From: Burkholderia sp. Bp8992
GTDB lineage: Bacteria > Pseudomonadota > Gammaproteobacteria > Burkholderiales > Burkholderiaceae
Direction: 5' to 3'
Length of the DNA: 64,000 nucleotides
NCBI RefSeq assembly: GCF_003853705.1
Contig: NZ_QTQI01000017.1
Location: 62,001 to 126,000 of the forward strand
Below, piece after piece: positions 8,955-16,463 of the stretch. The notes under the pieces are model-generated. The model was not told the DNA's origin and did not search any database. It was given only the letters and a program-made list of their open reading frames with translations. Positions within the stretch are counted from its first letter, which is position 1. Each line of letters begins with the position of its first letter. The translations under genes were made by a program, and so were the position numbers.

Positions 8955-9706
8955 AGCACAGCGAACGGGAGGAACGCGAATTGAGCGGCGTCGAGAGCGG
9001 TACGCCCGCGCTGGAGATTTCGGGCCTGGAGGCCTGGTACGGGGAATCCCACATATTGCACGGTGTCGACCTGACGGTGCATCGCGGCGAGGTCGTCACG
9101 CTGCTCGGCCGCAACGGCGCGGGCCGCACGACGACGCTGCGCGCGATCATGGGCCTCACGGGCCGCCGCAGCGGGTCGATCAAGGTCGCGGGCAACGAGA
9201 CGATCGGCCTCGCGACGCACCGCATCGCGCATTTCGGCATCGGTTACTGCCCGGAGGAGCGCGGGATCTTCTCGAGCCTGTCGTGCGAGGAGAACCTGAT
9301 GCTGCCGCCGCTGATCGGGCCGCGCGAGCACGCGATGTCGCTCGACGAGATCTACGCGATGTTCCCGAACCTCGCGTCGCGCCGACAGAGCCAGGGCACG
9401 CGGCTGTCCGGCGGCGAGCAGCAGATGCTCGCGGTCGCGCGGATCCTGCGCACCGGTGCGAACCTGCTGCTGCTCGACGAGATTTCCGAAGGCCTCGCAC
9501 CGGTGATCGTGCAGGCGCTCGCACGGATGATCGTCGCGCTGAAGGCGCGCGGCTACACGATCGTGATGGTCGAACAGAATTTCCGCTTCGCCGCGCCGCT
9601 CGCCGACCGCTTCTACGTGATGGAGCACGGCAGCATCGTCGAGCATTTCCAGGCGGCCGAACTGGAAAGCAAGATGCCGACCCTGCACGACCTGCTCGGG
9701 GTGTGA
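8951..9706 (+). CDS. HAAT-family ABC transporter ATPase, LivF-like, with Walker A Arg
   Basis: Second ATPase subunit (251 residues) of system 1. The start ATG at 8951 overlaps the livG stop by 4 nt. Walker A reads GRNGAGRT (53-60): the catalytic lysine position is Arg59 (codon CGC). Everything else is intact: signature LSGGEQQMLAVAR, Walker B LLLLDEISEGLAP and switch His position replaced by VEQNFRF as usual in LivF. An N-terminal extension of about 20 polar residues precedes the domain. Because the paired LivG has a normal Walker A, this importer may have asymmetric nucleotide sites (inference). See findings. Confidence 0.92.
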   Translation: MKHSEREERELSGVESGTPALEISGLEAWYGESHILHGVDLTVHRGEVVTLLGRNGAGRTTTLRAIMGLTGRRSGSIKVAGNETIGLATHRIAHFGIGYCPEERGIFSSLSCEENLMLPPLIGPREHAMSLDEIYAMFPNLASRRQSQGTRLSGGEQQMLAVARILRTGANLLLLDEISEGLAPVIVQALARMIVALKARGYTIVMVEQNFRFAAPLADRFYVMEHGSIVEHFQAAELESKMPTLHDLLGV

Positions 9707-9783
9707 CGCCGCCCCGTTTGCCTGGCCGCTAGCCGTGGCGGCCCTCGAACAACCACAACGCATCAGAACAACAGGAGACGTCA

Positions 9784-10983
9784 ATGAAAATGAAGACCCT
9801 CGCACAGGCCTGTCTCGCGCTCGCGACTGCCGCGTTCACCGCCGGCGCCGCACACGCGGCGGATACCGTGAAGATCGGCTTCATCACCGACATGTCGGGG
9901 CTTTACGCGGATATCGACGGGCAGGGCGGCCTCGAGGCGATCCGCATGGCGGTCGCCGACTTCGGCGGCAAGGTGCTCGGCAAGCCGATCGAAGTCGTCT
10001 ACGCCGATCACCAGAACAAGGCCGACATCGCCGCGTCGAAGGCGCGCGAATGGATGGACCGCGGCGGGCTCGACCTGCTGGTCGGCGGCACGAACTCGGC
10101 CACCGCGCTGTCGATGAACCAGGTCGCGGCCGAGAAGAAGAAGGTCTACATCAACATCGGCGCGGGCGCCGACACGCTGACCAACGAGCAGTGCACGCCG
10201 TACACCGTCCACTACGCATACGACACGATGGCGCTCGCGAAGGGCACCGGTTCGGCGGTGGTGAAGCAGGGCGGCAAGTCGTGGTTCTTCCTGACGGCCG
10301 ACTACGCGTTCGGCAAGGCGCTCGAGAAGAACACGTCGGACGTCGTGAAGGCGAACGGCGGCCAGGTGCTCGGCGCGGTGCGCCACCCGCTGTCGGCGTC
10401 GGATTTCTCGTCGTTCCTGCTGCAGGCGCAGGCGTCGAAGGCGCAGATCCTCGGCCTCGCGAACGCGGGCGGCGACACGATCAACTCGATCAAGGCCGCG
10501 AAGGAGTTCGGCATCACGAAGACGATGAAGCTCGCCGCGCTGCTGATGTTCATCGACGACGTGCACAGCCTCGGCCTCGAGACGACGCAGGGCCTCGTGC
10601 TGACCGACAGCTGGTACTGGAACCGCGACGCGGCGTCGCGCCAGTGGGCGCAGCGCTACTTCGGCAAGATGAAGAAGATGCCGTCGAGCCTGCAGGCGGC
10701 CGACTACTCGTCGGTGTCGACCTACCTGAAGGCCGTGCAGGCCGCCGGCACGACCGACTCCGACAAGGTGATGGCCGAGCTGAAGAAGATCAAGATCAAC
10801 GACTTCTACGCGAAGGGCTACATCCGCCAGGACGGCAGCATGATCCACGACATGTACCTGATGGAAGTGAAGAAACCGTCCGAATCGAAGGAGCCGTGGG
10901 ACTACTACAAGGTGCTCGCGACGATTCCGGGCGAGCAGGCGTTCGGGACCAAGCAGGAAACGCGCTGCGCGGCGTGGAAGTAA
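9784..10983 (+). CDS. Periplasmic binding protein of HAAT system 1
   Basis: A 399-residue type-1 periplasmic binding protein. A Sec signal peptide of about 25 residues ends AGAAHA before ADTVKIGFITDMSGLYAD. This is the start of the Peripla_BP_6 fold, and GGTNSATALSMNQVA and ADYAFGKALEKNT are typical of the amide/branched-chain/aromatic ligand clade. Unusually for this family the gene sits in the middle of the operon, between the ATPase genes and the permeases. The ATG at 9784 is preceded by ACAGGAGACGTCA. A strong hairpin follows its stop. Ligand not assignable. Confidence 0.9.
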   Translation: MKMKTLAQACLALATAAFTAGAAHAADTVKIGFITDMSGLYADIDGQGGLEAIRMAVADFGGKVLGKPIEVVYADHQNKADIAASKAREWMDRGGLDLLVGGTNSATALSMNQVAAEKKKVYINIGAGADTLTNEQCTPYTVHYAYDTMALAKGTGSAVVKQGGKSWFFLTADYAFGKALEKNTSDVVKANGGQVLGAVRHPLSASDFSSFLLQAQASKAQILGLANAGGDTINSIKAAKEFGITKTMKLAALLMFIDDVHSLGLETTQGLVLTDSWYWNRDAASRQWAQRYFGKMKKMPSSLQAADYSSVSTYLKAVQAAGTTDSDKVMAELKKIKINDFYAKGYIRQDGSMIHDMYLMEVKKPSESKEPWDYYKVLATIPGEQAFGTKQETRCAAWK

Positions 10984-10992
10984 GCAGGACGT

Positions 10993-11016
10993 AGCGGCGC
11001 GCGCGGGCGCGCCGCT
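10993..11016 (+). repeat. Intercistronic hairpin after system 1 binding protein
   Basis: AGCGGCGCGC (10993-11002) and GCGCGCCGCT (11007-11016) form a perfect 10-bp stem with a GCGG loop, no T-run. It probably protects the upstream mRNA or attenuates read-through, so that binding protein exceeds permease, as is usual in such operons. Confidence 0.65.
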
Positions 11017-11111
11017 CGGTGGCGGCTGCGGCGATGTGCCCGCTGCGCCGCCCGCGCGTGCGACGCATGAAGGTTGCGCACGCAACGAAACTCATTCTGA
11101 CGGCTAAGTCG

Positions 11112-11996
11112 ATGGAAATCTTTGGCATTCCGTTGCCGGCGATGCTGAGCCAGTTGCTGCTCGGGCTCGTCAACGGCTCGTTCTACGCGATCCTGAGCCT
11201 CGGGCTCGCGGTGATCTTCGGGCTGCTCAACGTGATCAACTTCGCGCACGGCGCGCTGTTCATGCTGGGCGCGATGCTCGCGTGGATGGGCCTGTCGTAC
11301 TTCGGGCTGCCGTACTGGGCGATGCTCGTGCTCGCGCCCGTGCTCGTCGGCGCGTTCGGGATCGCGATCGAGCGCTCGATGCTGCGCTGGCTGTACAAGC
11401 TCGATCACCTGTACGGGCTGCTGCTCACGTTCGGCCTCACGCTGGTCGTCGAAGGCGTGTTCCGGTCGATCTACGGATCGTCCGGCCAGCCGTACGACGT
11501 GCCGTCGCAGCTGTCCGGCGCGACCAACCTCGGCTTCATGTTCCTGCCGAACTATCGCGCGTGGGTCGTCGTCGCGTCGCTCGCGGTGTGCCTCGCGACA
11601 TGGTTCGTGATCGAGAAGACGCGCCTCGGCGCGTACCTGCGTGCGGGCACCGAGAACCCGAAGCTCGTCGAGGCGTTCGGCGTGAACGTGCCGATGATGA
11701 TCACGCTCACCTACGGCTTCGGCGTCGCGCTCGCCGCGTTCGCGGGCGTGCTGGCCGCGCCGGTGATCCAGGTGTCGCCGCTGATGGGCCAGCCGATGAT
11801 CATCACCGTGTTCGCGGTGGTCGTGATCGGCGGGATGGGCTCGATCCTCGGCTCGATCGTCACGGGCCTGCTGCTCGGCGTGATCGAGGGCTTCACGCGC
11901 GTGTTCTATCCCGAAGCGTCGGCCACCGTCGTGTTCGTGATCATGGCGATCGTGCTGCTGTTTCGCCCGGCGGGCCTCTTCGGCAAGGAAAAATGA
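11112..11996 (+). CDS. HAAT permease, LivH-like (system 1)
   Basis: Inner-membrane permease subunit, 294 residues, about eight hydrophobic segments. The family start is clear (MEIFGIPLPAMLSQLLLGLV, NGSFYAILSLGLAVIFGLLN) and the conserved NFAHGALFMLGAM follows. The C-terminal GGMGSILGSIVTGLLLGVIEG is the cytoplasmic coupling region. I chose the ATG at 11112 because LivH homology begins there; longer in-frame starts back to 11019 add a non-hydrophobic, Arg-rich leader. Its stop overlaps the livM start by 4 nt. Confidence 0.9.
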   Translation: MEIFGIPLPAMLSQLLLGLVNGSFYAILSLGLAVIFGLLNVINFAHGALFMLGAMLAWMGLSYFGLPYWAMLVLAPVLVGAFGIAIERSMLRWLYKLDHLYGLLLTFGLTLVVEGVFRSIYGSSGQPYDVPSQLSGATNLGFMFLPNYRAWVVVASLAVCLATWFVIEKTRLGAYLRAGTENPKLVEAFGVNVPMMITLTYGFGVALAAFAGVLAAPVIQVSPLMGQPMIITVFAVVVIGGMGSILGSIVTGLLLGVIEGFTRVFYPEASATVVFVIMAIVLLFRPAGLFGKEK

Positions 11997-12973
11997 TGCA
12001 GAGAAAAGTGCTCTACGGCGTGCTGCTCGCCGCACTGGTCGCCGCGCCGTTCATCGGCGCGTATCCGGTGTTCGTGATGAAGGTGCTCACGTTCGCGCTG
12101 TTCGCGGCCGCGTTCAACCTGCTGATCGGCTATACGGGGCTGCTGTCGTTCGGCCATGCGATGTTCCTCGCGACGGCCGGTTACGCGACCGGCTATTCGA
12201 TGCAGACGCTCGGTTTCACGCCGGAACTCGGCGTGCTGGCCGGCACCGTCGCCGCGACGCTGCTCGGGCTCGTCGTCGGGCTGTTCGCGATCCGCCGGCA
12301 GGGCATCTATTTCGCGATGATCACGCTCGCGTTCGCGCAGATGGTCTACTTCATCTACCTGCAGGCACCGTTCACGCACGGCGAGGACGGCCTGCAGGGC
12401 GTGCCGCGCGGCCGCCTGTTCGGGCTGCTCGACCTGTCGAACGACGTCGCGCTGTACTACGTCGTCGTTGCGGTGGTCGTCGCCGCGTGCGCGTTCATCG
12501 TGCGGGTCGTCCATTCGCCGTTCGGCCAGGTGCTCGTCGCCATCAAGGAGAACGAGGCGCGTGCCATTTCGCTCGGCTACGACACCGACCGCTTCAAGCT
12601 GCTCGCATTCATCCTGTCGGCCGGGCTGGCCGGGCTGGCCGGCTCGCTGAAGGTGCTCGTGCTCGGCTTCGAGACGCTGTCCGACGCGTACTGGACGATG
12701 TCGGGCCTCGTCGTGCTGATGACGCTGGTCGGCGGGATGGGCACGCTGTTCGGGCCGCTCCTGGGCGCTGCGCTGATCGTCGCGCTGGAAGACCGGCTCG
12801 GCGACATCGGCGAATGGCTCGCGTCGACGACGGGCGTCGCGTGGTTCCACTCGCTCGGCGAATCGGCGACGATCGTCACCGGCCTGATCTTCATCGCCTG
12901 CGTGCTGGCGTTCCGGCGCGGCATCGTCGGCGAGATGGTCGCGCGGATCAAGCCGCTCAGGGCGTCGTCGTGA
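11993..12973 (+). CDS. HAAT permease, LivM-like (system 1)
   Basis: Inner-membrane permease subunit, 326 residues. Characteristic segments are NLLIGYTGLLSFGHAMFLAT, the RRQGIYFAMITLAFAQM helix and the coupling loop IKENEARAISLGYDTDRFKL, followed by GGMGTLFGPLLGAALIVALE. The ATGATG at 11993-11998 overlaps the livH stop and either Met could serve. Last gene of the operon. Confidence 0.92.
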   Translation: MMQRKVLYGVLLAALVAAPFIGAYPVFVMKVLTFALFAAAFNLLIGYTGLLSFGHAMFLATAGYATGYSMQTLGFTPELGVLAGTVAATLLGLVVGLFAIRRQGIYFAMITLAFAQMVYFIYLQAPFTHGEDGLQGVPRGRLFGLLDLSNDVALYYVVVAVVVAACAFIVRVVHSPFGQVLVAIKENEARAISLGYDTDRFKLLAFILSAGLAGLAGSLKVLVLGFETLSDAYWTMSGLVVLMTLVGGMGTLFGPLLGAALIVALEDRLGDIGEWLASTTGVAWFHSLGESATIVTGLIFIACVLAFRRGIVGEMVARIKPLRASS

Positions 12974-13118
12974 GCATGCCGTGCGCGTCGCCGCGCGTTG
13001 ATGCGAAGCACCATCCGGCGTGCCCGGGAAGGGCGTCGCCGCGGGCTCGGGCCGTCGCCGCGCGGCAGATTGGTGCCCCATTTTCGTGCGGCAATGCACC
13101 ATAGGGGTAAATGCTAAG

Positions 13119-13147
13119 TTGTCGTGGTGCTTAAGCCTCTTTAAGAT
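13119..13147 (+). promoter_or_regulatory. Candidate sigma-70 promoter for the 13.2 kb transcript
   Basis: TTGTCG (13119-13124) and TAAGAT (13142-13147) are separated by exactly 17 bp; each matches four of six consensus positions. The expected start is near 13154. Confidence 0.4.
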
Positions 13148-13153
13148 TCACCC

Positions 13154-13264
13154 TAGTTCTGATGCACCGCGAAACGAATTTGCAGGTGGAGAACGAGGAG
13201 ACAATCGAGGCACAAAGTGCCCGGACCCCAAAGCGCTGTTGGACGGAATCCAACAGCGCTTTTT
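13154..13264 (+). ncRNA. Candidate small RNA (unnamed)
   Basis: A stretch of about 110 nt between a plausible promoter and a very strong terminator, not joined to any gene. It holds a small hairpin GGCAC-AAA-GTGCC (13209-13221) directly before the terminator stem. A short reading frame from ATG 13162 crosses it, but runs through the terminator and looks non-coding. It might instead be the 3' end of the livM transcript, 180-290 nt after that gene. I know no family it belongs to. Confidence 0.4.
13230..13264 (+). terminator. Strong factor-independent terminator
   Basis: A 14-bp perfect stem, AAAGCGCTGTTGGA (13230-13243) with TCCAACAGCGCTTT (13249-13262), loop CGGAA, ending in a T5 run. It terminates the candidate small RNA and any livM read-through. 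Confidence 0.92.
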
Positions 13265-13767
13265 CATTTGCGTGCACGGATTTCCCTCGATGGTGCACCG
13301 GCCTGCGCGATCATCCTGTCGCGCGCCTGCATTCGCACCGCCTCTCTTCCGCGCTTCGCGCCGTCCCTCCGTTTTTTTCCTGTTCCCGTCGTTCGTTCGC
13401 AGACCGCGTGCCGTTGCGCACATGCTGTCCGGGCTTACCCGGTTGGCGTGCGCGAAACGCGTCCGTTACACTCAGCTTTCGCCGACCGCACGGTCGGGAA
13501 AATGGTCGGCAGTTCTCCTACAAGCAGAATGCAGAAGAGGGAGTACGGTTGGATGAGCAGCGCAGGACGATGGTTCGGGGTAGGAGAGGCGGCTGGCGCC
13601 GCTCGTTCGTCGCGGGGAAGGGGACGGGTCGTCGCGGCTTTCCCGAGCCGTTCCGCGGCCTGTACGCCCGTTCCGGTGCCATCGCAGGTCGTTGCGTCCG
13701 CATCCGTACCCGCTGCCTCATGAGCCGCCGGCTTTCCGACGTTTCACCGCTGGTCCATCCGGTCGTA

Positions 13768-13932
13768 TCAGGCCGGATCGGCGTGCGTTCCCGCTATCGT
13801 TGCGCTCGCATCGATCTCCCGCACGATCCTGCATTTCTTCGCCTTCTTCATCGTGACGACATTGCCGTTGCGCATCGTGACGGTCGAACGACCGTTCCGG
13901 CCGGCATGCGGCGCATGGGTGCGGCGTTTCAC
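13768..13932 (-). CDS. Possible small basic protein (low confidence)
   Basis: A 54-residue minus-strand frame from a GTG at 13932; an internal ATG at 13875 gives 35 residues. The sequence is Lys/Arg-rich (VKRRTHAPHAGRNGR near the start, TMKKAKKCRIVREIDA near the end). Third-position GC of the last 35 codons is high, unlike random frames in this gap. There is no clear ribosome site and I recognise no family. It could be a remnant. Confidence 0.2.
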   Translation of the reverse strand: MKRRTHAPHAGRNGRSTVTMRNGNVVTMKKAKKCRIVREIDASATIAGTHADPA

Positions 13933-14047
13933 GGGAAAACGAGCATGGGCGCGGCTGGGCGAGATAATTAAGATATTAAATTGTTTGGGGACCGGGAGCC
14001 GCCGAGCGACCCGAGGCTTTTTCGAGCAGCGTTTGGAGACAACGTAG

Positions 14048-15205
14048 ATGAAGATGAATCGATGGATGGAGGCCGTGCTTGCCGCGGGCCTCGTGTGCGC
14101 GGCGGCCACGGCGTCGGCGCAAGTGAAGATCGGCGTGACGCTGTCGGCCACCGGGCCGGCCGCGTCGCTCGGGATTCCGGAAAAGAACACGATCGCGCTG
14201 CTGCCGAAGGAAATCGCGGGCAAGAGCGTGCAGTACATCGTGCTGGATGACGCGTCCGACACGAGCCGCGCGGTGCAGAACGTGCGCAAGCTGATCGACG
14301 AGGACCACGTCGACGCGATCATCGGCTCGTCCGTCACGCCGAATTCGCTCGCGATGCTCGACCCCGTGTCGCAGGGCAAGACGCCGACGATCTCGCTCGC
14401 GGCGAGCGCGCAGATCATCGCGCCGATGGACGCGAAGCGCGCGTGGATGTTCAAGGTGCCGCAGAACGACCAGCTGATGGCCGACGCGATCGCCGGCTAC
14501 ATGGCGAAGCATGGCGTGAAGACGGTCGGCTTCATCGGCTTCGCCGATGCGTACGGCGACAGCTGGTACAAGACGTTCGATGCGGCGGCCGCGAAGAACG
14601 GGCTGAAGCTCGTGTCGAACGAGCGCTTCAACCGGACCGACGCGTCGGTGATGGGGCAGGTGCTGAAGCTGATGGGCTCGAACCCGGATGCGGTGTTGAT
14701 CGCAGGCTCCGGCACGCCGGCGGCGCTGCCGGCGAAGACGCTGAAGGAGCGCGGCTACAAGGGCAAGGTGTACCAGACGCACGGCGTCGCGAACAACGAC
14801 TTCCTGCGCGTGTGCGGCAAGGATTGCGAAGGCGAGATCCTGCCGGCCGGCCCGGTGCTCGTGACCGACCAGCTGCCCGATTCGAACCCGGTGAAGAAGC
14901 CGGCGCTCGGCTACAAGGCCGCGTACGAGAAGGCCTACGGCGCGGGTTCGCTGGCAACGTTCGGCGGCCATGCGTGGGATGCTGGGCTGCTGCTGCAGCG
15001 GGCGATCCCGGAAGCGCTGAAGAAGGGCCAGCCGGGCACCGAGGCGTTCCGCGAAGCGCTGCGCGCATCGATCGAAAGCGTGAAGGATCTGCCCGTGTCG
15101 CACGGCGTGATCAACATGACGGCGACCGATCACAACGGCTTCGACACGCGTGCGCGCGTGATGGTGCAGATCGTCGACGGCAAGTGGAAGCTGCAGGCCG
15201 AGTAA
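14048..15205 (+). CDS. Periplasmic binding protein of HAAT system 2
   Basis: A 385-residue type-1 periplasmic binding protein with a signal peptide of about 24 residues (ends ATASA, mature QVKIGVTLSATGPAAS). The fold is complete, with SSVTPNSLAML, FADAYGDSW and AGSGTPAALPAKTLKERGYK visible. First gene of the second importer operon: binding protein, livH-like, LivM-LivG fusion, livF-like. The ATG at 14048 follows GTTTGGAGACAACGTAG. Ligand unknown; overall similarity is to amino acid/amide binders. Confidence 0.9.
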   Translation: MKMNRWMEAVLAAGLVCAAATASAQVKIGVTLSATGPAASLGIPEKNTIALLPKEIAGKSVQYIVLDDASDTSRAVQNVRKLIDEDHVDAIIGSSVTPNSLAMLDPVSQGKTPTISLAASAQIIAPMDAKRAWMFKVPQNDQLMADAIAGYMAKHGVKTVGFIGFADAYGDSWYKTFDAAAAKNGLKLVSNERFNRTDASVMGQVLKLMGSNPDAVLIAGSGTPAALPAKTLKERGYKGKVYQTHGVANNDFLRVCGKDCEGEILPAGPVLVTDQLPDSNPVKKPALGYKAAYEKAYGAGSLATFGGHAWDAGLLLQRAIPEALKKGQPGTEAFREALRASIESVKDLPVSHGVINMTATDHNGFDTRARVMVQIVDGKWKLQAE

Positions 15206-15403
15206 GCATCACGTGAAACCGTCGTGCGCGACGCGAACGGCGCCGCGCACGCCGTCGGCAGGGCGCCGGACTGACGGGCCGCGCCCGTGCCGCCCGGAAC
15301 GTCCGGGGCCCGACACATGGCGCATGATGCGTCTGTCGTGTCGTCCGCGGCCCGGCCGTTTCCGTCTTTCGTTTCCCCGCAGCATTCTCGATACACGAAA
15401 CGT

Positions 15404-16459
15404 ATGGATCTCTCGATTGCGGCGATCCTCGCGCAAGACGGCATCACGACCGGCGCCATTTATGCACTGCTGTCCCTGGCGCTCGTGCTGGTGTTTTCCG
15501 TCACGCGGGTGATCTTCATTCCCCAGGGCGAATTCGTCGCCTACGGTGCGCTGACGCTTGCCGCGTTGCAGGCGCAGAAATTTCCCGCCACCTGCTGGCT
15601 GCTGTTCGTGATGGGCATCGCGTGCTTCCTGCTCGACGTCGGCGGCCTGATCCGGCATCGCGAACGCCGCCATCAGCTCGGCCGCACGCTCGCGACGCTC
15701 GGCAGCCGCTACGTCCTGCTGCCGCTCGCGGTGTTCGCGATCACGCGCAGCTTTGCCGCGCAGCCGATGCCGATGCTCGCGCAGATTGCGCTGACGCTCG
15801 CGATCGTCGTGCCGATGGGGCCGTTCGTCTACCGGCTCGTGTACCAGCCGATCGCCGAAGGCACGACGCTGCTGCTGCTGATCGTGTCGGTTGCCGTCCA
15901 CTTCGCGATGGTGGGCCTCGGGCTCGTGATGTTCGGCGCGGAAGGCTCGCGCACCAACGGATTCTCCGATGCGTCGCTCGCGATCGGCAGCATGACGGTG
16001 TCGGTGCAGAGCATCCTGGTCGTCGTCACGGCGCTCGTGCTGATCGGTGCGCTCTACGTTTACTTCGGCCGCACGATCGCCGGCAAGGCGCTGCGCGCGA
16101 CGTCGGTGAACCGGCTCGGCGCGCGGCTCGTCGGCATCGGCACGACGGAAGCGGGGCGGCTCGCGTTCACGTTCGCGGCGGGGCTCGGCGTGCTGTCCGG
16201 GATCCTCGTCGGCCCGCTGACGACGATCTACTACGACTCGGGCTTCCTGATCGGCCTGAAGGGCTTCGTCGGCGCGATCATCGGCGGGCTCGTCAGCTAT
16301 CCGCTCGCGGCGGCAGGCTCGCTGCTCGTCGGCGTGCTCGAATCGTATTCGTCGTTCTGGGCGAGTGCCTACAAGGAGGTGATCGTGTTCACGCTGATCA
16401 TTCCGGTGCTGTTGTGGCGGAGCTTCGTGACGCCGCACGCGGAAGAGGAAGAGGAGTGA
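15404..16459 (+). CDS. HAAT permease, LivH-like (system 2)
   Basis: Inner-membrane permease of 351 residues, longer than the approximately 290-310 of typical LivH. The extra length is a hydrophilic cytoplasmic insert near residues 75-105 (RHRERRHQLGRTLATLGSR). LivH-type elements are present: GAIYALLSLALVLVFSVTRV, ALRATSVNRLGARLVGIGT and GFVGAIIGGLVSYPLA. I chose the ATG at 15404, where homology begins; the upstream in-frame ATGs give a non-membrane leader. Separated from the binding protein by 198 bp containing a small GC-rich hairpin (ACGGGC/GCCCGT, 15274-15288). Confidence 0.9.
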   Translation: MDLSIAAILAQDGITTGAIYALLSLALVLVFSVTRVIFIPQGEFVAYGALTLAALQAQKFPATCWLLFVMGIACFLLDVGGLIRHRERRHQLGRTLATLGSRYVLLPLAVFAITRSFAAQPMPMLAQIALTLAIVVPMGPFVYRLVYQPIAEGTTLLLLIVSVAVHFAMVGLGLVMFGAEGSRTNGFSDASLAIGSMTVSVQSILVVVTALVLIGALYVYFGRTIAGKALRATSVNRLGARLVGIGTTEAGRLAFTFAAGLGVLSGILVGPLTTIYYDSGFLIGLKGFVGAIIGGLVSYPLAAAGSLLVGVLESYSSFWASAYKEVIVFTLIIPVLLWRSFVTPHAEEEEE

Positions 16460-16463
16460 CGCG

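Larger units (their letters stand above)
12974..14047 (+). other. Long intergenic region between the two HAAT operons
   Basis: About 1.07 kb without a confident gene. It contains a promoter-like pair (13119-13147), a candidate small RNA (13154-13264) ending in a strong terminator, and a low-confidence minus-strand small ORF (13768-13932). A short AT-rich stretch (about 13960-13985) may carry the promoter of the operon at 14048. A plus-strand frame ending at 13723 was rejected because its third-position GC is too low. Half-sites of the form GGTGC/GCACC recur at about 13070-13170. Confidence 0.5.

Noticed and set aside
8951-9706. Treating the LivF with Walker A Arg as a pseudogene
   Set aside because: Frame, length, signature and Walker B motifs are intact and it is translationally coupled to livG.
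13553-13723. Plus-strand 56-codon frame with a GGGAG site upstream
   Set aside because: Third-position GC of roughly 64 percent is far below the about 90 percent of real genes here; no homology recognised.
15205-15220. parS-like sequence at the end of the system 2 binding protein gene
   Set aside because: Only 12 of 16 positions match; one half-site is complete, the other is degraded.
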